Positions 19,486-29,452 of a stretch of 64,000 nt of DNA are shown here, piece by piece. Position 1 is the stretch's first letter; each line of letters opens with the position of its first letter. A model generated the notes under the pieces. That model was not told where the DNA came from, made no database searches, and saw only the letters and a program-made list of their open reading frames with translations. A program made the position numbers and the translations under genes. The stretch is from Acinetobacter calcoaceticus (GTDB lineage Bacteria; Pseudomonadota; Gammaproteobacteria; Pseudomonadales; Moraxellaceae): NCBI RefSeq assembly GCF_004345325.1, contig NZ_SLVJ01000001.1, positions 186,001 to 250,000 on the forward strand, given 5' to 3'.

Positions 19486-20904
19486 CTAAGCCGCCTTGAG
19501 TTGTTTTAAAATGGCCCTTAATATCTCGATGCGGGCGGTATATTTATCATCGGTGGCGATCACATGCCACGGCGCATAACTGCTATCGGTGCGCTGCAAC
19601 ATATCCGCAGCAGCATCTAAATAATCATCCCAACGTTTACGATTGCGCCAATCCTCTTCAGTGATTTTAAAACGTTTATGTGGCGTTTCTTGACGTGACT
19701 TAAAGCGTAATGCTTGCTCTTCTGGACTGATAGCCAACCAAAACTTGATCAACAAAGTCTGGTTATCACTGAGGTTTTTCTCAAAGCGATTGATCTCGTC
19801 ATAGGCACGTTGCCATTCGACAGGATTGGCATAGCCTTCAATCCGTTCCACCAGTACCCGCCCATACCAGGTCCGATCAAAGATTGAGATCCCGCCATGA
19901 TTGTCTAATTTATTCCAAAAGCGCCACAGATAAGGGCGACGCAACTCATACTTTTCAGGTGCGGCAATGGTGTGAATCTGATACTGGCGCGGATCCAAGT
20001 GTTTGACTATACGTTTAATCGCACCCCCTTTGCCTGCTGCATCCATGCCCTCAAAACTGATCACAATATTACGGTTGTCCGTGGTCAGCGCCTTGGCCAC
20101 CTTTTTGGTCAACTTCTTCAATTCGGCTTTATATTCTTTTTTATCAAAAACTTCAGTCGCAGGTTGGATCAGTTGCTCTGGTCTTTCGGCTTGTTGCCAT
20201 TTGCTTCTGACCGTACTTTTATGGCGTGGCAGCTGTTTCAAGGCATGCAGTACATGTTGGGCAAACTGCTGATTACGTACAGTTTCATCTTCACAATCCA
20301 CCACATACCAATCATCGGTAAAACGTTGTCTGAGCTTCTGCAAACTATCGTAGTGCTTCTTATTGCGCCAATCGAGTCCATGCAACTTTTGCCACTGTTG
20401 TTGCGATGGATCCATGGCATCGAGGCGTTTTTGCAGTGATTTCCATGACAGATCAAACCAGACCTTGATCACATCACAGTGATTATTTTTCAGATCTTGT
20501 TCATAGGCACGCATGCTTTGCACATAATGATCAAACATGCCCTCATCCATCGGTTGCGATACATGAGTCGCACTGAGTAATAAATCACTGTACCAATTGC
20601 CAAAAATCAGCAAGATTTGACCTTCAGCTGGAATATAACGTGCATAGGGTTGCCAAAAGGCTTGTTGGGTTCTAAACAAATAAGGAGCATCTGCTTTAAC
20701 CGTTAAATAACGCGCATCCACCCATTCACGTAATTGCTTGACTGCTTCACCCTTCCCCGCCAACTCAATCCCACTGACCAAGATCACCAAACTTTTGCCA
20801 TTTTTCCGATCACGTGAGTCTTTTAGGGTGTATTGCGCTTCGATCAACTCCATGGTCAATTGATCTTCATCTTTTATAGAAAATTCGGTCGCAGTCTCAA
20901 GCAT
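19486..20904 (-). CDS. pap: Polyphosphate:AMP phosphotransferase, two PPK2 domains (472 aa)
   Basis: This enzyme makes ADP from AMP using polyphosphate as donor. It contains two PPK2-fold kinase domains in tandem (about 10-230 and 255-472). The second has a full Walker A, GMDAAGKGG at 286-293, and the lid motif region with FDRTWYGRVLVERIEG. In the first the loop is altered to GIELAGKGE (45-53), as expected for class II PPK2 fusions where only the C-terminal half is active. Size and layout match the characterised enzyme of Acinetobacter johnsonii. It is monocistronic, convergent with the DUF697-like gene. Confidence 0.92.
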   Translation of the reverse strand: MLETATEFSIKDEDQLTMELIEAQYTLKDSRDRKNGKSLVILVSGIELAGKGEAVKQLREWVDARYLTVKADAPYLFRTQQAFWQPYARYIPAEGQILLIFGNWYSDLLLSATHVSQPMDEGMFDHYVQSMRAYEQDLKNNHCDVIKVWFDLSWKSLQKRLDAMDPSQQQWQKLHGLDWRNKKHYDSLQKLRQRFTDDWYVVDCEDETVRNQQFAQHVLHALKQLPRHKSTVRSKWQQAERPEQLIQPATEVFDKKEYKAELKKLTKKVAKALTTDNRNIVISFEGMDAAGKGGAIKRIVKHLDPRQYQIHTIAAPEKYELRRPYLWRFWNKLDNHGGISIFDRTWYGRVLVERIEGYANPVEWQRAYDEINRFEKNLSDNQTLLIKFWLAISPEEQALRFKSRQETPHKRFKITEEDWRNRKRWDDYLDAAADMLQRTDSSYAPWHVIATDDKYTARIEILRAILKQLKAA

Positions 20905-20940
20905 AAGTAGTCTTCTTATTGAAATGAATAATTTGACTCA

Positions 20941-20946
20941 ATTATA
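20941..20946 (-). promoter_or_regulatory. Candidate -10 box for pap
   Basis: A perfect TATAAT lies on the minus strand about 36 bases before the pap start. No good -35 match is seen at normal spacing, so the call is tentative. Confidence 0.3.
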
Positions 20947-21159
20947 ACGGTTTCATTTGAATGAGTACTTGAATTGTGTACAAAAAATATATTTAAGCTC
21001 ATGGTTGAAGAGAATTTATTTTATACTGCCGCGTTGTTGGTACAGCAGCACAACTGGCCCGTTTTATTGATCTTTTGATGCCAATGTCATAGCGATCAAT
21101 GCAAACAGCGACTATGCTGTGCCAAAACCTATTCTCATTTCAAATGTTTGAGCTCGAAT

Positions 21160-21876
21160 ATGTCTAAACTTGCAGCCCTTGATCAACTTTTAGAACAATA
21201 TAAACAGTTCCAATATCATGATGATGCTGTCCTCAAAACACGTTTATACGATGCACAACATTGGTTGAAAGAACGCATTAAAGACACCCATCATGATTTA
21301 TTTAATCAACCTGAACATCAATTAATGGCCAAATACTTCATTAACCGTCTCTATGGTGGTGAGGAGTTTGATGACTTGGCTGTGCAGATTGAACGTCTAC
21401 TCAAATATGCGCATAAAGCTGAAAAATTCTTTCCAGATACGGCCATACAAACTGGACTAAAGTCTGTGGGCTTGGCGGTTTTGGCGATGCAACTTGATGA
21501 ACAAATCGCCGTTCAACTGCTTAAGGACTATCCTGCTGAACAAGTCATTGATGATGAAATGATGCGCCTGACCCTGATTAAATTGGATCAAGAACAAGCA
21601 CGTCAGCAACAACTGCAACTGCTCGATGAACTGGGCATCAGCTTAGACAAATATATGCGCTCGTTTATGATGCATACCGCATTTAAAATGTGTAAAGGCA
21701 TGGCCATCAAGCATCGCTTTGAATTGATGTATGACTTTATAGGCGAAGGCTTCATCGCCATGAAACCGATGAAATCTGCAGCCAAATTTATTCATCGTTT
21801 TTGTGTGCAAGAACAACAGATCGTGACCGATGTCCATGCTGGAAAGCTCAAGCCGTTTCAACGTACTCAAGCCTAA
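21160..21876 (+). CDS. FFLEELY-motif-type hypothetical protein (238 aa)
   Basis: An all-helical soluble protein without signal peptide. The segment MAKYFINRLYGGEEFDDL occupies the place of the FFLEELY motif that names a family of uncharacterised proteobacterial proteins; the match is by pattern only. Further helices include LGISLDKYMRSFMMHTAFKMCKG and a C-terminal MKPMKSAAKFIHRF stretch. The ATG at 21160 is preferred over an upstream TTG at 21148. The gene stands between pap (divergent) and ubiE (same strand, about 320 bp away). The function is unknown. Confidence 0.55.
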   Translation: MSKLAALDQLLEQYKQFQYHDDAVLKTRLYDAQHWLKERIKDTHHDLFNQPEHQLMAKYFINRLYGGEEFDDLAVQIERLLKYAHKAEKFFPDTAIQTGLKSVGLAVLAMQLDEQIAVQLLKDYPAEQVIDDEMMRLTLIKLDQEQARQQQLQLLDELGISLDKYMRSFMMHTAFKMCKGMAIKHRFELMYDFIGEGFIAMKPMKSAAKFIHRFCVQEQQIVTDVHAGKLKPFQRTQA

Positions 21877-22193
21877 GGGCCACACAACGGGCACTCAGAG
21901 CAAGCGCATATGGTGTGTCCGTTGGCTCAAGCATAGAACAATCAGCTAAGATTAGACCAAATCGCTTGCCAAGGCTGCCGTTGTGGCGTTGAATGTGACT
22001 GTTTCGCGTATTATGGGTCCAGATGACTATTCGCGATATCACGGTAATATGGCTGTAAAATGCAGCCAACAAAATCATTTTTTCTGTATATTATTCATAA
22101 CAATTGCATGATCAGGACTGTAAAAAGTTAAATAATCTGTCATCATGCAACGCAGAGCAAGATTTCATATTTTTGTGTTGAGGAGCGACTTGA
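21877..22193. other. Gene-free leader region before ubiE
   Basis: About 317 bp with no supported gene. AT content rises toward ubiE, where the ubiE promoter is expected. I see no clear hairpin or operator. Confidence 0.5.
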
Positions 22194-23138
22194 ATGTCTA
22201 ATGAAAATCAAAAGCCTAGCGCTACACCAGCGGCAGTAGAACCAAAAGACAGTAACAGTCCCTTCCTCTCTGAGCCATTACCACAAGGTACCGCACAAGG
22301 TCAGCAACACAGCCTGAATCAAGTGCAACAAGATGCGCCTGTTTCTGCATCAGTGCCTAAATACAATCTGCCTCGCGGTGCCAATACCGGCAATGTCGGC
22401 AGCACCACGCATTTTGGTTATCAAACCGTAAACAGTGATGATAAAGCCCAGAAAGTGGCTGAAGTCTTCCATTCTGTAGCAGCGAAATACGACATCATGA
22501 ATGACTTGATGTCCTTTGGTATTCATCGCCTATGGAAACGTTTTGCGATCAATATGTCAGGTGTACGTCGTGGTCAACATGTACTCGATATCGCAGGCGG
22601 TACAGGTGATCTCGCCAAAGTCTTCAGTCGTGAAGTTGGCCCAAGTGGTCGTGTGGTGTTGTCTGATATTAACGAATCCATGCTCAATGTCGGCCGTGAT
22701 CGTTTGATCGATGCAGGCTGTAGCAATGTTGATTTTGTACTGGCCAATGCTGAAACGCTTGAACCATTTGCAGACAATAGTTTTGACCTATTGACCATCA
22801 GTTTTGGTCTACGCAACGTCACCGATAAAGATGCAGCACTTGAAGCCATGTATCGTGTATTAAAGCCGGGCGGTCGTCTACTGATCCTCGAGTTTTCAAA
22901 ACCGATCTTTGAACCCTTTTCAAAACTGTACGACCTATACTCGTTTACCGCATTGCCGATCATGGGTAAATTGATTGCCAATGATGCTGAAAGTTATAAA
23001 TATTTAGCTGAATCAATCCGTATGCATCCAGACCAACGCACTCTAAAAGGGATGATGGAGCATGCTGGTTTTCAAAACTGTGACTATCACAACCTCACTG
23101 CAGGGATCGTTGCCGTTCATCGTGGTTTTAAACTCTAA
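22194..23138 (+). CDS. ubiE: UbiE C-methyltransferase with N-terminal extension (314 aa)
   Basis: UbiE methylates the benzoquinol ring in ubiquinone (and demethylmenaquinone in menaquinone) synthesis using SAM. The SAM-binding motif [13 protein letters not shown] is at 130-142, followed by the UbiE signatures [15 protein letters not shown] and [18 protein letters not shown]. The catalytic domain starts near residue 70; the first 70 residues are a Pro/Gln/Ser/Ala-rich low-complexity extension absent from E. coli UbiE (251 aa). AGGAG lies eight bases before the ATG at 22194, so the extension is probably translated. First gene of ubiE-ubiJ-ubiB. Confidence 0.95.
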   Translation: MSNENQKPSATPAAVEPKDSNSPFLSEPLPQGTAQGQQHSLNQVQQDAPVSASVPKYNLPRGANTGNVGSTTHFGYQTVNSDDKAQKVAEVFHSVAAKYDIMNDLMSFGIHRLWKRFAINMSGVRRGQHVLDIAGGTGDLAKVFSREVGPSGRVVLSDINESMLNVGRDRLIDAGCSNVDFVLANAETLEPFADNSFDLLTISFGLRNVTDKDAALEAMYRVLKPGGRLLILEFSKPIFEPFSKLYDLYSFTALPIMGKLIANDAESYKYLAESIRMHPDQRTLKGMMEHAGFQNCDYHNLTAGIVAVHRGFKL

Positions 23139-23147
23139 GGTTGCATT

Positions 23148-23906
23148 ATGTGGTCGATATTGGCACTCGGTGCAGTCGAACGTTTGATTCATCAATGTAT
23201 CGATCTGGATGCGATTAGCCGCATCCAACTGAATCAGTTACAAGGCAAAGTATTGCGGGTCGTGATCGACTCGCCACAATTGTCTGTGGATGTTGTGTTT
23301 GATCAGGCTAAAGTTCGCTTAGAACCGACCGTGACTGGCCATACTGAGAAAGTTTCAATCTTTGAACAACGCCCTTTTGATCAAGCCGTATCGATCCATG
23401 TCGCCACGGCGACTTTGCATGTCCGCAATGTGGTGGAGTTGATCAAACTATTGTTGGCCGAAGATGTGGGTAATATCCCATTGCAAGGTGACTACCACCT
23501 CCTGCAAGACATCCAACGTATCATTCAACAAGCTGAGCCAGACTTAGCTGCACATTTGAGCCGCTGGGTCGGTCCAGCCTTGGCGCATGAAATCGCCAAG
23601 ATCAAAATCGTGCCCAAACAGTTAAACCGTTCAATGAAAAGTAAACTGTTTTTTGCTGAAGACTTTATCAAAGAAGACCTCGGTGTCTTTGCTGCGCGTT
23701 GGCAAATGGACGATCTGCAGCAGGATGGTCGCCAACTCAATCAAGATATTGATCGACTTGAAGCACGTGTTCACCAACTCCAGCAAAAGCTTCAACAAGC
23801 TAAACCTTCGCAGCACCCGATACAAGACAACACGCAACAGTCGCCGCAAGACAGCGCACAACAGTCGCTACAGAACAATACGCCACAACCTCCCCATCAA
23901 GACTAG
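23148..23906 (+). CDS. ubiJ: UbiJ ubiquinone biosynthesis accessory factor (252 aa)
   Basis: UbiJ is an SCP2-domain lipid-binding protein that, with UbiK, supports the Ubi metabolon in the cytoplasm. The N-terminal SCP2 domain (about 15-120) includes the strand pattern SVDVVFDQAKVRLEP and IPLQGDYHLLQDIQRI. A helical region with a heptad-like segment LNQDIDRLEARVHQLQQKLQQ (about 195-220) fits the UbiJ-UbiK coiled-coil interface. The last 30 residues are almost pure Gln/Ser/Pro/Asn. The gene sits 9 bases after ubiE and 12 before ubiB, the conserved order. Confidence 0.9.
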   Translation: MWSILALGAVERLIHQCIDLDAISRIQLNQLQGKVLRVVIDSPQLSVDVVFDQAKVRLEPTVTGHTEKVSIFEQRPFDQAVSIHVATATLHVRNVVELIKLLLAEDVGNIPLQGDYHLLQDIQRIIQQAEPDLAAHLSRWVGPALAHEIAKIKIVPKQLNRSMKSKLFFAEDFIKEDLGVFAARWQMDDLQQDGRQLNQDIDRLEARVHQLQQKLQQAKPSQHPIQDNTQQSPQDSAQQSLQNNTPQPPHQD

Positions 23907-23918
23907 GTAAGATCCAAT

Positions 23919-25538
23919 ATGATTCCGCATGTTTCACGTTTACTCGAACTTTGGCGCATCGCCGCGCACTATAGACTCGACACGTTGTTTCCTGCGGAGG
24001 AGCTTCCAGAAAAAGCCCGTCATCTCTTGGCCCTGATCCGCCTACATCCTGCAGCATGGTCGAGTCGTGAGCGTAAAAATCCACTTAAACTCAAACAAGC
24101 CATGGAAGACATGGGGCCTTTGGCGATTAAGATGGGACAGCTACTGTCAACGCGCCGTGACTTGATGCCACCTGAAGTCCTCTCACAGTTGGTATTGTTG
24201 CAAGATCAAGTTAAACCCTTTGATGTGGCTGTGGCCAAACAACGTATTCAACAGTCCCTCAAAGCCGATATCGACACCTTATTTTCCCGCTTTGATCAGC
24301 AACCCTTGGCAGCCGCTTCGATTGCACAAGTACATACTGCTGCACTGCACGATGGCCGTGAAGTGGTGGTCAAAGTCACCCGTCCCGATATTCGCAAACA
24401 GATTTTGCAAGATTTTGAAATCTTAGAATGGTTAGGCGCCAGCTTAGAAAAGAAACTCGAAGCCGCACGTGCATTGCACCTATCTGAGATTATTCAAAAT
24501 TATCGTCACATTATCCTCAATGAGTTGGATCTGACCCTAGAAGCAGACAACACCCGTCGTATGCGCCATTATTTTACCGGCTCCAGCATGATGTATGTGC
24601 CTGAAGTCTATATGGACAGTACCGATGTGATGGTGGCTGAACGCATTACAGGGGTGCCGATCTCAGATATCGCCACCTTTGATGCCATGGGTATGGATCG
24701 TGCAGATTTGGCAGAAAAAGGTCTGACCATCTTCTTTACCCAAGTGTTTAGAGATAACTTTTTTCATGCCGATATGCATCCGGGCAATGTCTTTGTAGAG
24801 ACCATTAACCCGCAAAATCCACGATTTATCGCGCTGGATTGCGCGATCATGGGTGAGCTGTCTAAGCATGACCAGATGACGGTTGCACGGATGTTGCTTG
24901 CCGTGATGAACAGCAACTTTTTACAGTTGATCCAAGTGGTGCATCAAGCCGGATGGATTCCACCGGGTACCGACCAAGATGCATTATCACGTGAAATGCG
25001 CCGCACTGTTGGCCCGATGGTGTCTAAACCCATGGACCAATTGGACTTTGCTGGCATCTTGCTACAGGTGATGGATATTGCACGTCGTTTCCATCTGGAA
25101 ATTCCACCGCAATTGATGTTATTACTCAAAACTTTAGTGCATGTAGAAGGTTTGGGTACTGATCTCTATCCGCAACTCGATATTTGGAAACTGGCCAAAC
25201 CGATTTTGACCGAATGGATCAAATCCAACATGAGCCCGGTCAAGAACATCAAAGAAATTGGTCAACAAATTCCCGATCTATTGCTCGGCGCACATGACCT
25301 ACCCGGCCTATTGATTGATAGTCTAAATGGCTTAAAAAATCAGTCCTATTGGCACGATAAACAATTACGTGAATTACAGAGCATGCGACTACAAGTTGAT
25401 CAACAGCAACGCCGTAGTTGGATCTATGGCAGTGTCATCGCGGTATTGTTGACCATCGCCATTATCAGTCCATGGTATGTCTCTACAGTGCTGATTGTTC
25501 TTGCGAGTCTGTTGGCGATTGGGCGATTGGGGAAATAA
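23919..25538 (+). CDS. ubiB: UbiB atypical kinase/ATPase (539 aa)
   Basis: UbiB (ABC1/ADCK/COQ8 family) is an atypical kinase-like ATPase needed for ubiquinone synthesis, anchored to the inner membrane. The family KxGQ motif is seen as KMGQ at 71-74, the Ala-rich loop follows in AAASIAQVH, and the catalytic-like segments FHADMHPGNVFV and FIALDCAIMG are intact. Two C-terminal membrane helices (about 498-535) carry the anchor. Length matches E. coli UbiB (546 aa). Third gene of the ubi operon, followed by a terminator-like hairpin. Confidence 0.96.
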   Translation: MIPHVSRLLELWRIAAHYRLDTLFPAEELPEKARHLLALIRLHPAAWSSRERKNPLKLKQAMEDMGPLAIKMGQLLSTRRDLMPPEVLSQLVLLQDQVKPFDVAVAKQRIQQSLKADIDTLFSRFDQQPLAAASIAQVHTAALHDGREVVVKVTRPDIRKQILQDFEILEWLGASLEKKLEAARALHLSEIIQNYRHIILNELDLTLEADNTRRMRHYFTGSSMMYVPEVYMDSTDVMVAERITGVPISDIATFDAMGMDRADLAEKGLTIFFTQVFRDNFFHADMHPGNVFVETINPQNPRFIALDCAIMGELSKHDQMTVARMLLAVMNSNFLQLIQVVHQAGWIPPGTDQDALSREMRRTVGPMVSKPMDQLDFAGILLQVMDIARRFHLEIPPQLMLLLKTLVHVEGLGTDLYPQLDIWKLAKPILTEWIKSNMSPVKNIKEIGQQIPDLLLGAHDLPGLLIDSLNGLKNQSYWHDKQLRELQSMRLQVDQQQRRSWIYGSVIAVLLTIAIISPWYVSTVLIVLASLLAIGRLGK

Positions 25539-25575
25539 ACCAACTTTAAAACTCAGCAGCAGTTAAACAGAATTC

Positions 25576-25614
25576 CGCCATGATCACGACTGTAATCATG
25601 GCGTTTCAATTTCT
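25576..25614 (+). terminator. Terminator after ubiB
   Basis: CGCCATGAT and ATCATGGCG form a perfect 9-bp stem with a 10-base loop, followed by TTTCAATTTCT. It lies about 40 bases after the ubiB stop. Confidence 0.65.
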
Positions 25615-25811
25615 ACAGAACACGTACAGCCTAGCAGCGCAGATTCACTCAAGAAAAATCACAAAACAAATCACAAAAAAGTCTGCCGACTTGCCAAATT
25701 TCGATAACCCTCAAAACTGATCTTTCATATGCTCAATTGAGTCGCCTAGATAAACAGTAATATCTTCGCCGTGTCGCACTTAATGGAACGCAATTAAAAA
25801 TAGAGATCAGG

Positions 25812-27182
25812 ATGAACACTATGAATCAATTTGTTGAGAACAAAACAGAAAATGCTTATCAATTTTGGCATGCCCTTTCACATCCCAATGAATGGCGTAC
25901 CCAACAACCGTTGCGGATCGTCAAAGGTGATGGTCTTTATGTTTGGGATGACAAAGGCCACAAAATGTTGGATGGCTTCGCCGGTCTTTGGTGTGTCAAC
26001 GTGGGACATAACCGTGTAGAAGTAAAAGATGCCATTAAAAAACAAATGGATGAAATATCATATTATCAATTGTTTGCTGGTGTCAGCCATCCTCGTGCAG
26101 AGGAACTATCCAACAAACTGATCCAAATGACCGCACAAGAAGACATGGCAAAAGTGATTTATGGCAGTGGCGGTTCCGATGCTGTAGAGACAGCGATCAA
26201 AATTGCTCGTCAATACTGGGTACTCAAAGATCAACCGCAACGTACTCGAATTATCTCATTAAAAAATGCCTATCACGGGGTTAATCTCGGCGGGACTTCT
26301 TTAAATGGTATGCCGGCATTTAAAATGAACTACGGCCCATTGCTCGAACAATGTCATCAAGTCGATTCACCGTGGAGCTACCGCAATCCTTGGAACTGCG
26401 AAGACCCTGAACAATTGGCACAGTTGGTTTTGGATCAATTGGAAACTGATATTTTGTACTATGGTGCGGATAGTGTTGCAGCATTTATCGCAGAGCCTGT
26501 ACAGGGTGCAGGTGGGATTATCGTACCGCCGGCAAGCTTCTGGCCAAAGTTGCGCCTACTGTGTGATAAATATGAACTTTTACTCATCGCAGATGAAGTG
26601 ATTACCGGTTTTGGTCGTTCAGGTCATATGTTTGGTTGCCGTGGTTGGGGAGTGAAACCCGACATCATGGTGTTGGCAAAGGGCCTGACCTCAGGTTATG
26701 TGCCTTTATCGGCAACCTTATTAAATAAGAAAATTGAACAAGCCTTCCATGACAACAATGACCATAAAGGTTTGTTTATGCATGGCTATACCTATGGAGG
26801 CCATCCATTGGGTTGTGCTGCTGCCTTGGCTGTACTGGACATCGTGGAAAGAGAAAACCTACCTGAAAATGCAGCTCAAATGGGGACGTACCTGCTCAAT
26901 GAACTGAAAAAGCTGGAAGCACAATACAGCTTAATCGGTGAAGTTCGTGGCAAAGGATTGATGATTGCGCTCGATTTGGTCAAAGACAAACAGAGCCGCG
27001 AACCTATTGATGCAGACTCACAAATCGCGGCTAAACTGACAGAACAGTGTCGTGCTGCAGGTGCAGTGATCCGCCCGATCGGCACCAAACTCTGCCTTGC
27101 CCCACCGCTGACCATAGACCGTGAAGGTTGTGATGTATTAATCAACGCCCTCAAAATCGCATTTGATCAAGTCAAAGCTTAA
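25812..27182 (+). CDS. Class III PLP-dependent omega-aminotransferase (456 aa)
   Basis: This enzyme moves an amino group from an omega-amino acid or diamine to a keto acid, usually pyruvate. PLP contacts are visible: GSGGSDAVETAIKIARQYW, the cofactor Asp in IADEVITGFGRSG (D261) and the Schiff-base lysine in VLAKGLTSGY (K290). The whole frame resembles beta-alanine/putrescine:pyruvate-type transaminases, but the substrate cannot be fixed. A second in-frame ATG at 25821 has an equally good ribosome site. An AraC-type regulator follows on the same strand about 220 bp downstream and may control it. Confidence 0.88.
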   Translation: MNTMNQFVENKTENAYQFWHALSHPNEWRTQQPLRIVKGDGLYVWDDKGHKMLDGFAGLWCVNVGHNRVEVKDAIKKQMDEISYYQLFAGVSHPRAEELSNKLIQMTAQEDMAKVIYGSGGSDAVETAIKIARQYWVLKDQPQRTRIISLKNAYHGVNLGGTSLNGMPAFKMNYGPLLEQCHQVDSPWSYRNPWNCEDPEQLAQLVLDQLETDILYYGADSVAAFIAEPVQGAGGIIVPPASFWPKLRLLCDKYELLLIADEVITGFGRSGHMFGCRGWGVKPDIMVLAKGLTSGYVPLSATLLNKKIEQAFHDNNDHKGLFMHGYTYGGHPLGCAAALAVLDIVERENLPENAAQMGTYLLNELKKLEAQYSLIGEVRGKGLMIALDLVKDKQSREPIDADSQIAAKLTEQCRAAGAVIRPIGTKLCLAPPLTIDREGCDVLINALKIAFDQVKA

Positions 27183-27237
27183 GCAACTTTACACTCCAGT
27201 ATAAAGCTGCAGTTTAACAATGATGTGATTAAATAAA

Positions 27238-27261
27238 GGCTACAGCGGACACGCTGTAGCC
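27238..27261. terminator. Hairpin after aminotransferase
   Basis: GGCTACAGCG and CGCTGTAGCC form a perfect 10-bp stem around GACA. Only CCAAAAC follows on the plus strand, so termination there would be weak; on the minus strand TTTATTT follows. Confidence 0.5.
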
Positions 27262-27404
27262 CCAAAACAAGTTAAGTGATATGTTTCTCAAGTCTTGAGC
27301 AAAAACTTAAGCAAAAGCAGCTAAGATAGCGTATTAAAATAAACCACGATCATGATCGTTAAAAAATGAATTCAGGATGAATTCCACATCACATGGAGAT
27401 GGTC

Positions 27405-28376
27405 ATGTTTGACAACAATCTCAGTCCTCACATTGGATACAGTGCGCATGCCAATATTGATAATCTGTCATCGCATACCGATTTAATCAATGAATGGGAT
27501 TTTGAATATCATCAAGTTTCTGCAGGTAAATTTACCGGCCATTTAAATCGTTTTTGGCTCGATGGTATCGGCATTTATGAAGAGCACTTATCCCAATGCA
27601 TCTTCCAACAAGGCGAAGCCAATCCAAATACCCTGTGCATCGGGGTCTTTCGGCAAATCAAGCAACCGGCATTATGGATGGGTAAGGCAGTCGATGAAAA
27701 TGACATCCTGTGTATTTATCCCAATACTGAAGTGATGATCAAATCACCGCAAAATTCAATTTTTTATGCCCTGCATTTCCCCATGCAACTGTTTTTTGAA
27801 GATCAACATGCCACCCCACATCTGCATGTGCACCATTTAAAAAACAACACACTTAATCTACAGCTGTACCATAAAATCCTCTACATGATCAGCTTCATTC
27901 GTGACAACACCCGCGCAGCGTGGACGGATGTGGCACGCAGCTATTTAAAATCCGACATTATCGAGTTGGGTGATCAATATTTAAAGTCGATGCGTGCGCA
28001 TCGCCCGCAACCACCAATCTCGAAGAGCAAAGCCAACCAAGTGGTGAAATATCTCATCAACTATTTAATCGAGCATAAAGACCAGCCGATTTCGATGGAA
28101 AAATGCTGCCAGCTCACCCAGATGTCACGGCGAACTTTACAAAATTATTTTGAGGCGGTCACTGGGCAAAGCCCATCATTATTTTTAAAATATTGGCGCT
28201 TAAATGGGGTAAGACGGATGCTGCAACAGGCTGAACAGATCACATCGATTGGGGATGTGGCCAGCAATTGGGGATTTTGGCACTTATCCCAGTTTGCAAC
28301 TGACTATAAGCGACTCTTTGGGGAGCAACCTTCGACAACCCGGCTGCAGCGTTTTATGCATAAACCATCGTTATAA
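27405..28376 (+). CDS. AraC-family transcriptional regulator (323 aa)
   Basis: A cytoplasmic DNA-binding regulator. The C-terminal 110 residues hold the double helix-turn-helix of the AraC/XylS family: ISMEKCCQLTQMSRRTLQNYFEAV for the first helix pair and IGDVASNWGFWHLSQFATDYKRLFGEQPS for the second, the most conserved part. The N-terminal 200 residues are a divergent sensing domain without recognised ligand motif. The ATG at 27405 is preferred because GGAG at 27395-27398 is six bases upstream; an ATG at 27393 would add MEMV. Its position next to the aminotransferase suggests it senses that enzyme's substrate, an inference only. Confidence 0.85.
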   Translation: MFDNNLSPHIGYSAHANIDNLSSHTDLINEWDFEYHQVSAGKFTGHLNRFWLDGIGIYEEHLSQCIFQQGEANPNTLCIGVFRQIKQPALWMGKAVDENDILCIYPNTEVMIKSPQNSIFYALHFPMQLFFEDQHATPHLHVHHLKNNTLNLQLYHKILYMISFIRDNTRAAWTDVARSYLKSDIIELGDQYLKSMRAHRPQPPISKSKANQVVKYLINYLIEHKDQPISMEKCCQLTQMSRRTLQNYFEAVTGQSPSLFLKYWRLNGVRRMLQQAEQITSIGDVASNWGFWHLSQFATDYKRLFGEQPSTTRLQRFMHKPSL

Positions 28377-28836
28377 GTGAACTCAAATTGTTAATCCATA
28401 AGCAATTAGCTTACAAAGCACAAGTAAACATACACTGAATATAGTGAGGAAATTACATTTTAAGTTTCCATAAACCACTGATCTTATAGTGAAGTACGTC
28501 TAATCCAGAGAAAATTGTTAAAAATGAGAGAATCCTGTAAAACAGTCAATCAATTGAATGAAACAATTTTATCTTATTGTCTTATAAAGGTTTTATTAGA
28601 AATAACAGCATTAAAACACACAATAATGTATTTGTGATTTCATCGCATTACATGAGTTTTAATAAAAGTAGCTTTAAATCATACTAAAAGTAAAAAAAAC
28701 AAGAAAAACAATTAGTTATAACCAATAAATCAACAAATGTTGCTTAATATTTCATCAATGATAACTTTTCAATACTTTCTGTTGCTAAACAACTTATCAA
28801 CTGAAAGCTAATTATAATTTACATTGAGAATTAAAT
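28377..28836. other. AT-rich promoter region before fimbrial operon
   Basis: 460 bp without a supported gene, clearly richer in A+T than the flanking genes. A TATAAT at 28813-28818 lies 19 bases before the first fimbrial gene, but no -35 at proper spacing is obvious. No inverted repeats of an invertible phase switch were found. Confidence 0.5.
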
Positions 28837-29376
28837 ATGAAAAAAATTGCATTAATTGCCTCTCTAGCTGTTGCCGGTATTGCTAATGTTTACGCATCTG
28901 ACGGTAAAATTACAATTAATGGTGAGATCACTGATCAAACTTGTACCCTTATTGGTCCAGGAGGTAAAGACTTTACCGTTACTCTTCCTACAGTAGGACG
29001 TGGCGCACTTGCTACTGCTGGTAGTACGACTGGACTTACTCCTTTCACCCTAACAGCATCTAATTGCCCTGCTACAAAAATATCAACTTATTTTGAACCG
29101 CATCCTTTAACTGTGAACCTCGCAACAGGTCGTTTAAAGAATAGTACCGCTGCTGGTTCTGCAACATTAGTTGAAGTTGAACTTTTGGGTGATAACGGTT
29201 TACCAATTGCTCTTAAAGGTGTTGATTCTACTGGCGCACAAACCAACTCACAAATAGTGACTATGGCTGCTGGTGAATCCAAAGACCTTCAATATGCAGC
29301 TCAGTACTATGCTACTGGTGCAGCAACTGCTGGTCTTGTAAACACTTCTATTGAATACACTGTGATTTATCCATAA
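28837..29376 (+). CDS. Fimbrial major subunit, type 1-like pilin (179 aa)
   Basis: A secreted pilin of a chaperone-usher fimbria. A Sec signal peptide ends near ANVYASDG (about residue 20). The mature part has the FimA pattern: GKITINGEITDQTCTL with the first cysteine near 36, a second cysteine in LTASNCP, and the terminal beta-strand ending in YTVIYP with a penultimate Tyr. This is the strand exchanged between subunits and bound by the chaperone. GAGA lies eight bases before the ATG. A strong terminator directly follows, so this first gene is expected to be made in excess over the downstream assembly genes. Confidence 0.9.
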   Translation: MKKIALIASLAVAGIANVYASDGKITINGEITDQTCTLIGPGGKDFTVTLPTVGRGALATAGSTTGLTPFTLTASNCPATKISTYFEPHPLTVNLATGRLKNSTAAGSATLVEVELLGDNGLPIALKGVDSTGAQTNSQIVTMAAGESKDLQYAAQYYATGAATAGLVNTSIEYTVIYP

Positions 29377-29389
29377 GTTTCAGTAAAAA

Positions 29390-29421
29390 GGTTTCTATGT
29401 TCGCATAGAAACCTTTTTTTT
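29390..29421 (+). terminator. Intrinsic terminator between major subunit and chaperone
   Basis: GGTTTCTATG and CATAGAAACC form a perfect 10-bp stem around TTCG, followed by eight Ts. This is a textbook terminator placed 13 bases after the subunit stop; partial read-through would feed the downstream genes at a lower level. Confidence 0.95.
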
Positions 29422-29452
29422 CACCCCATGGTCAGTAAAAGAGAATGCTGAA

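Noticed and set aside
28377..28836. Possible invertible phase switch for the fimbrial operon
   Set aside because: No pair of inverted repeats and no recombinase gene nearby.
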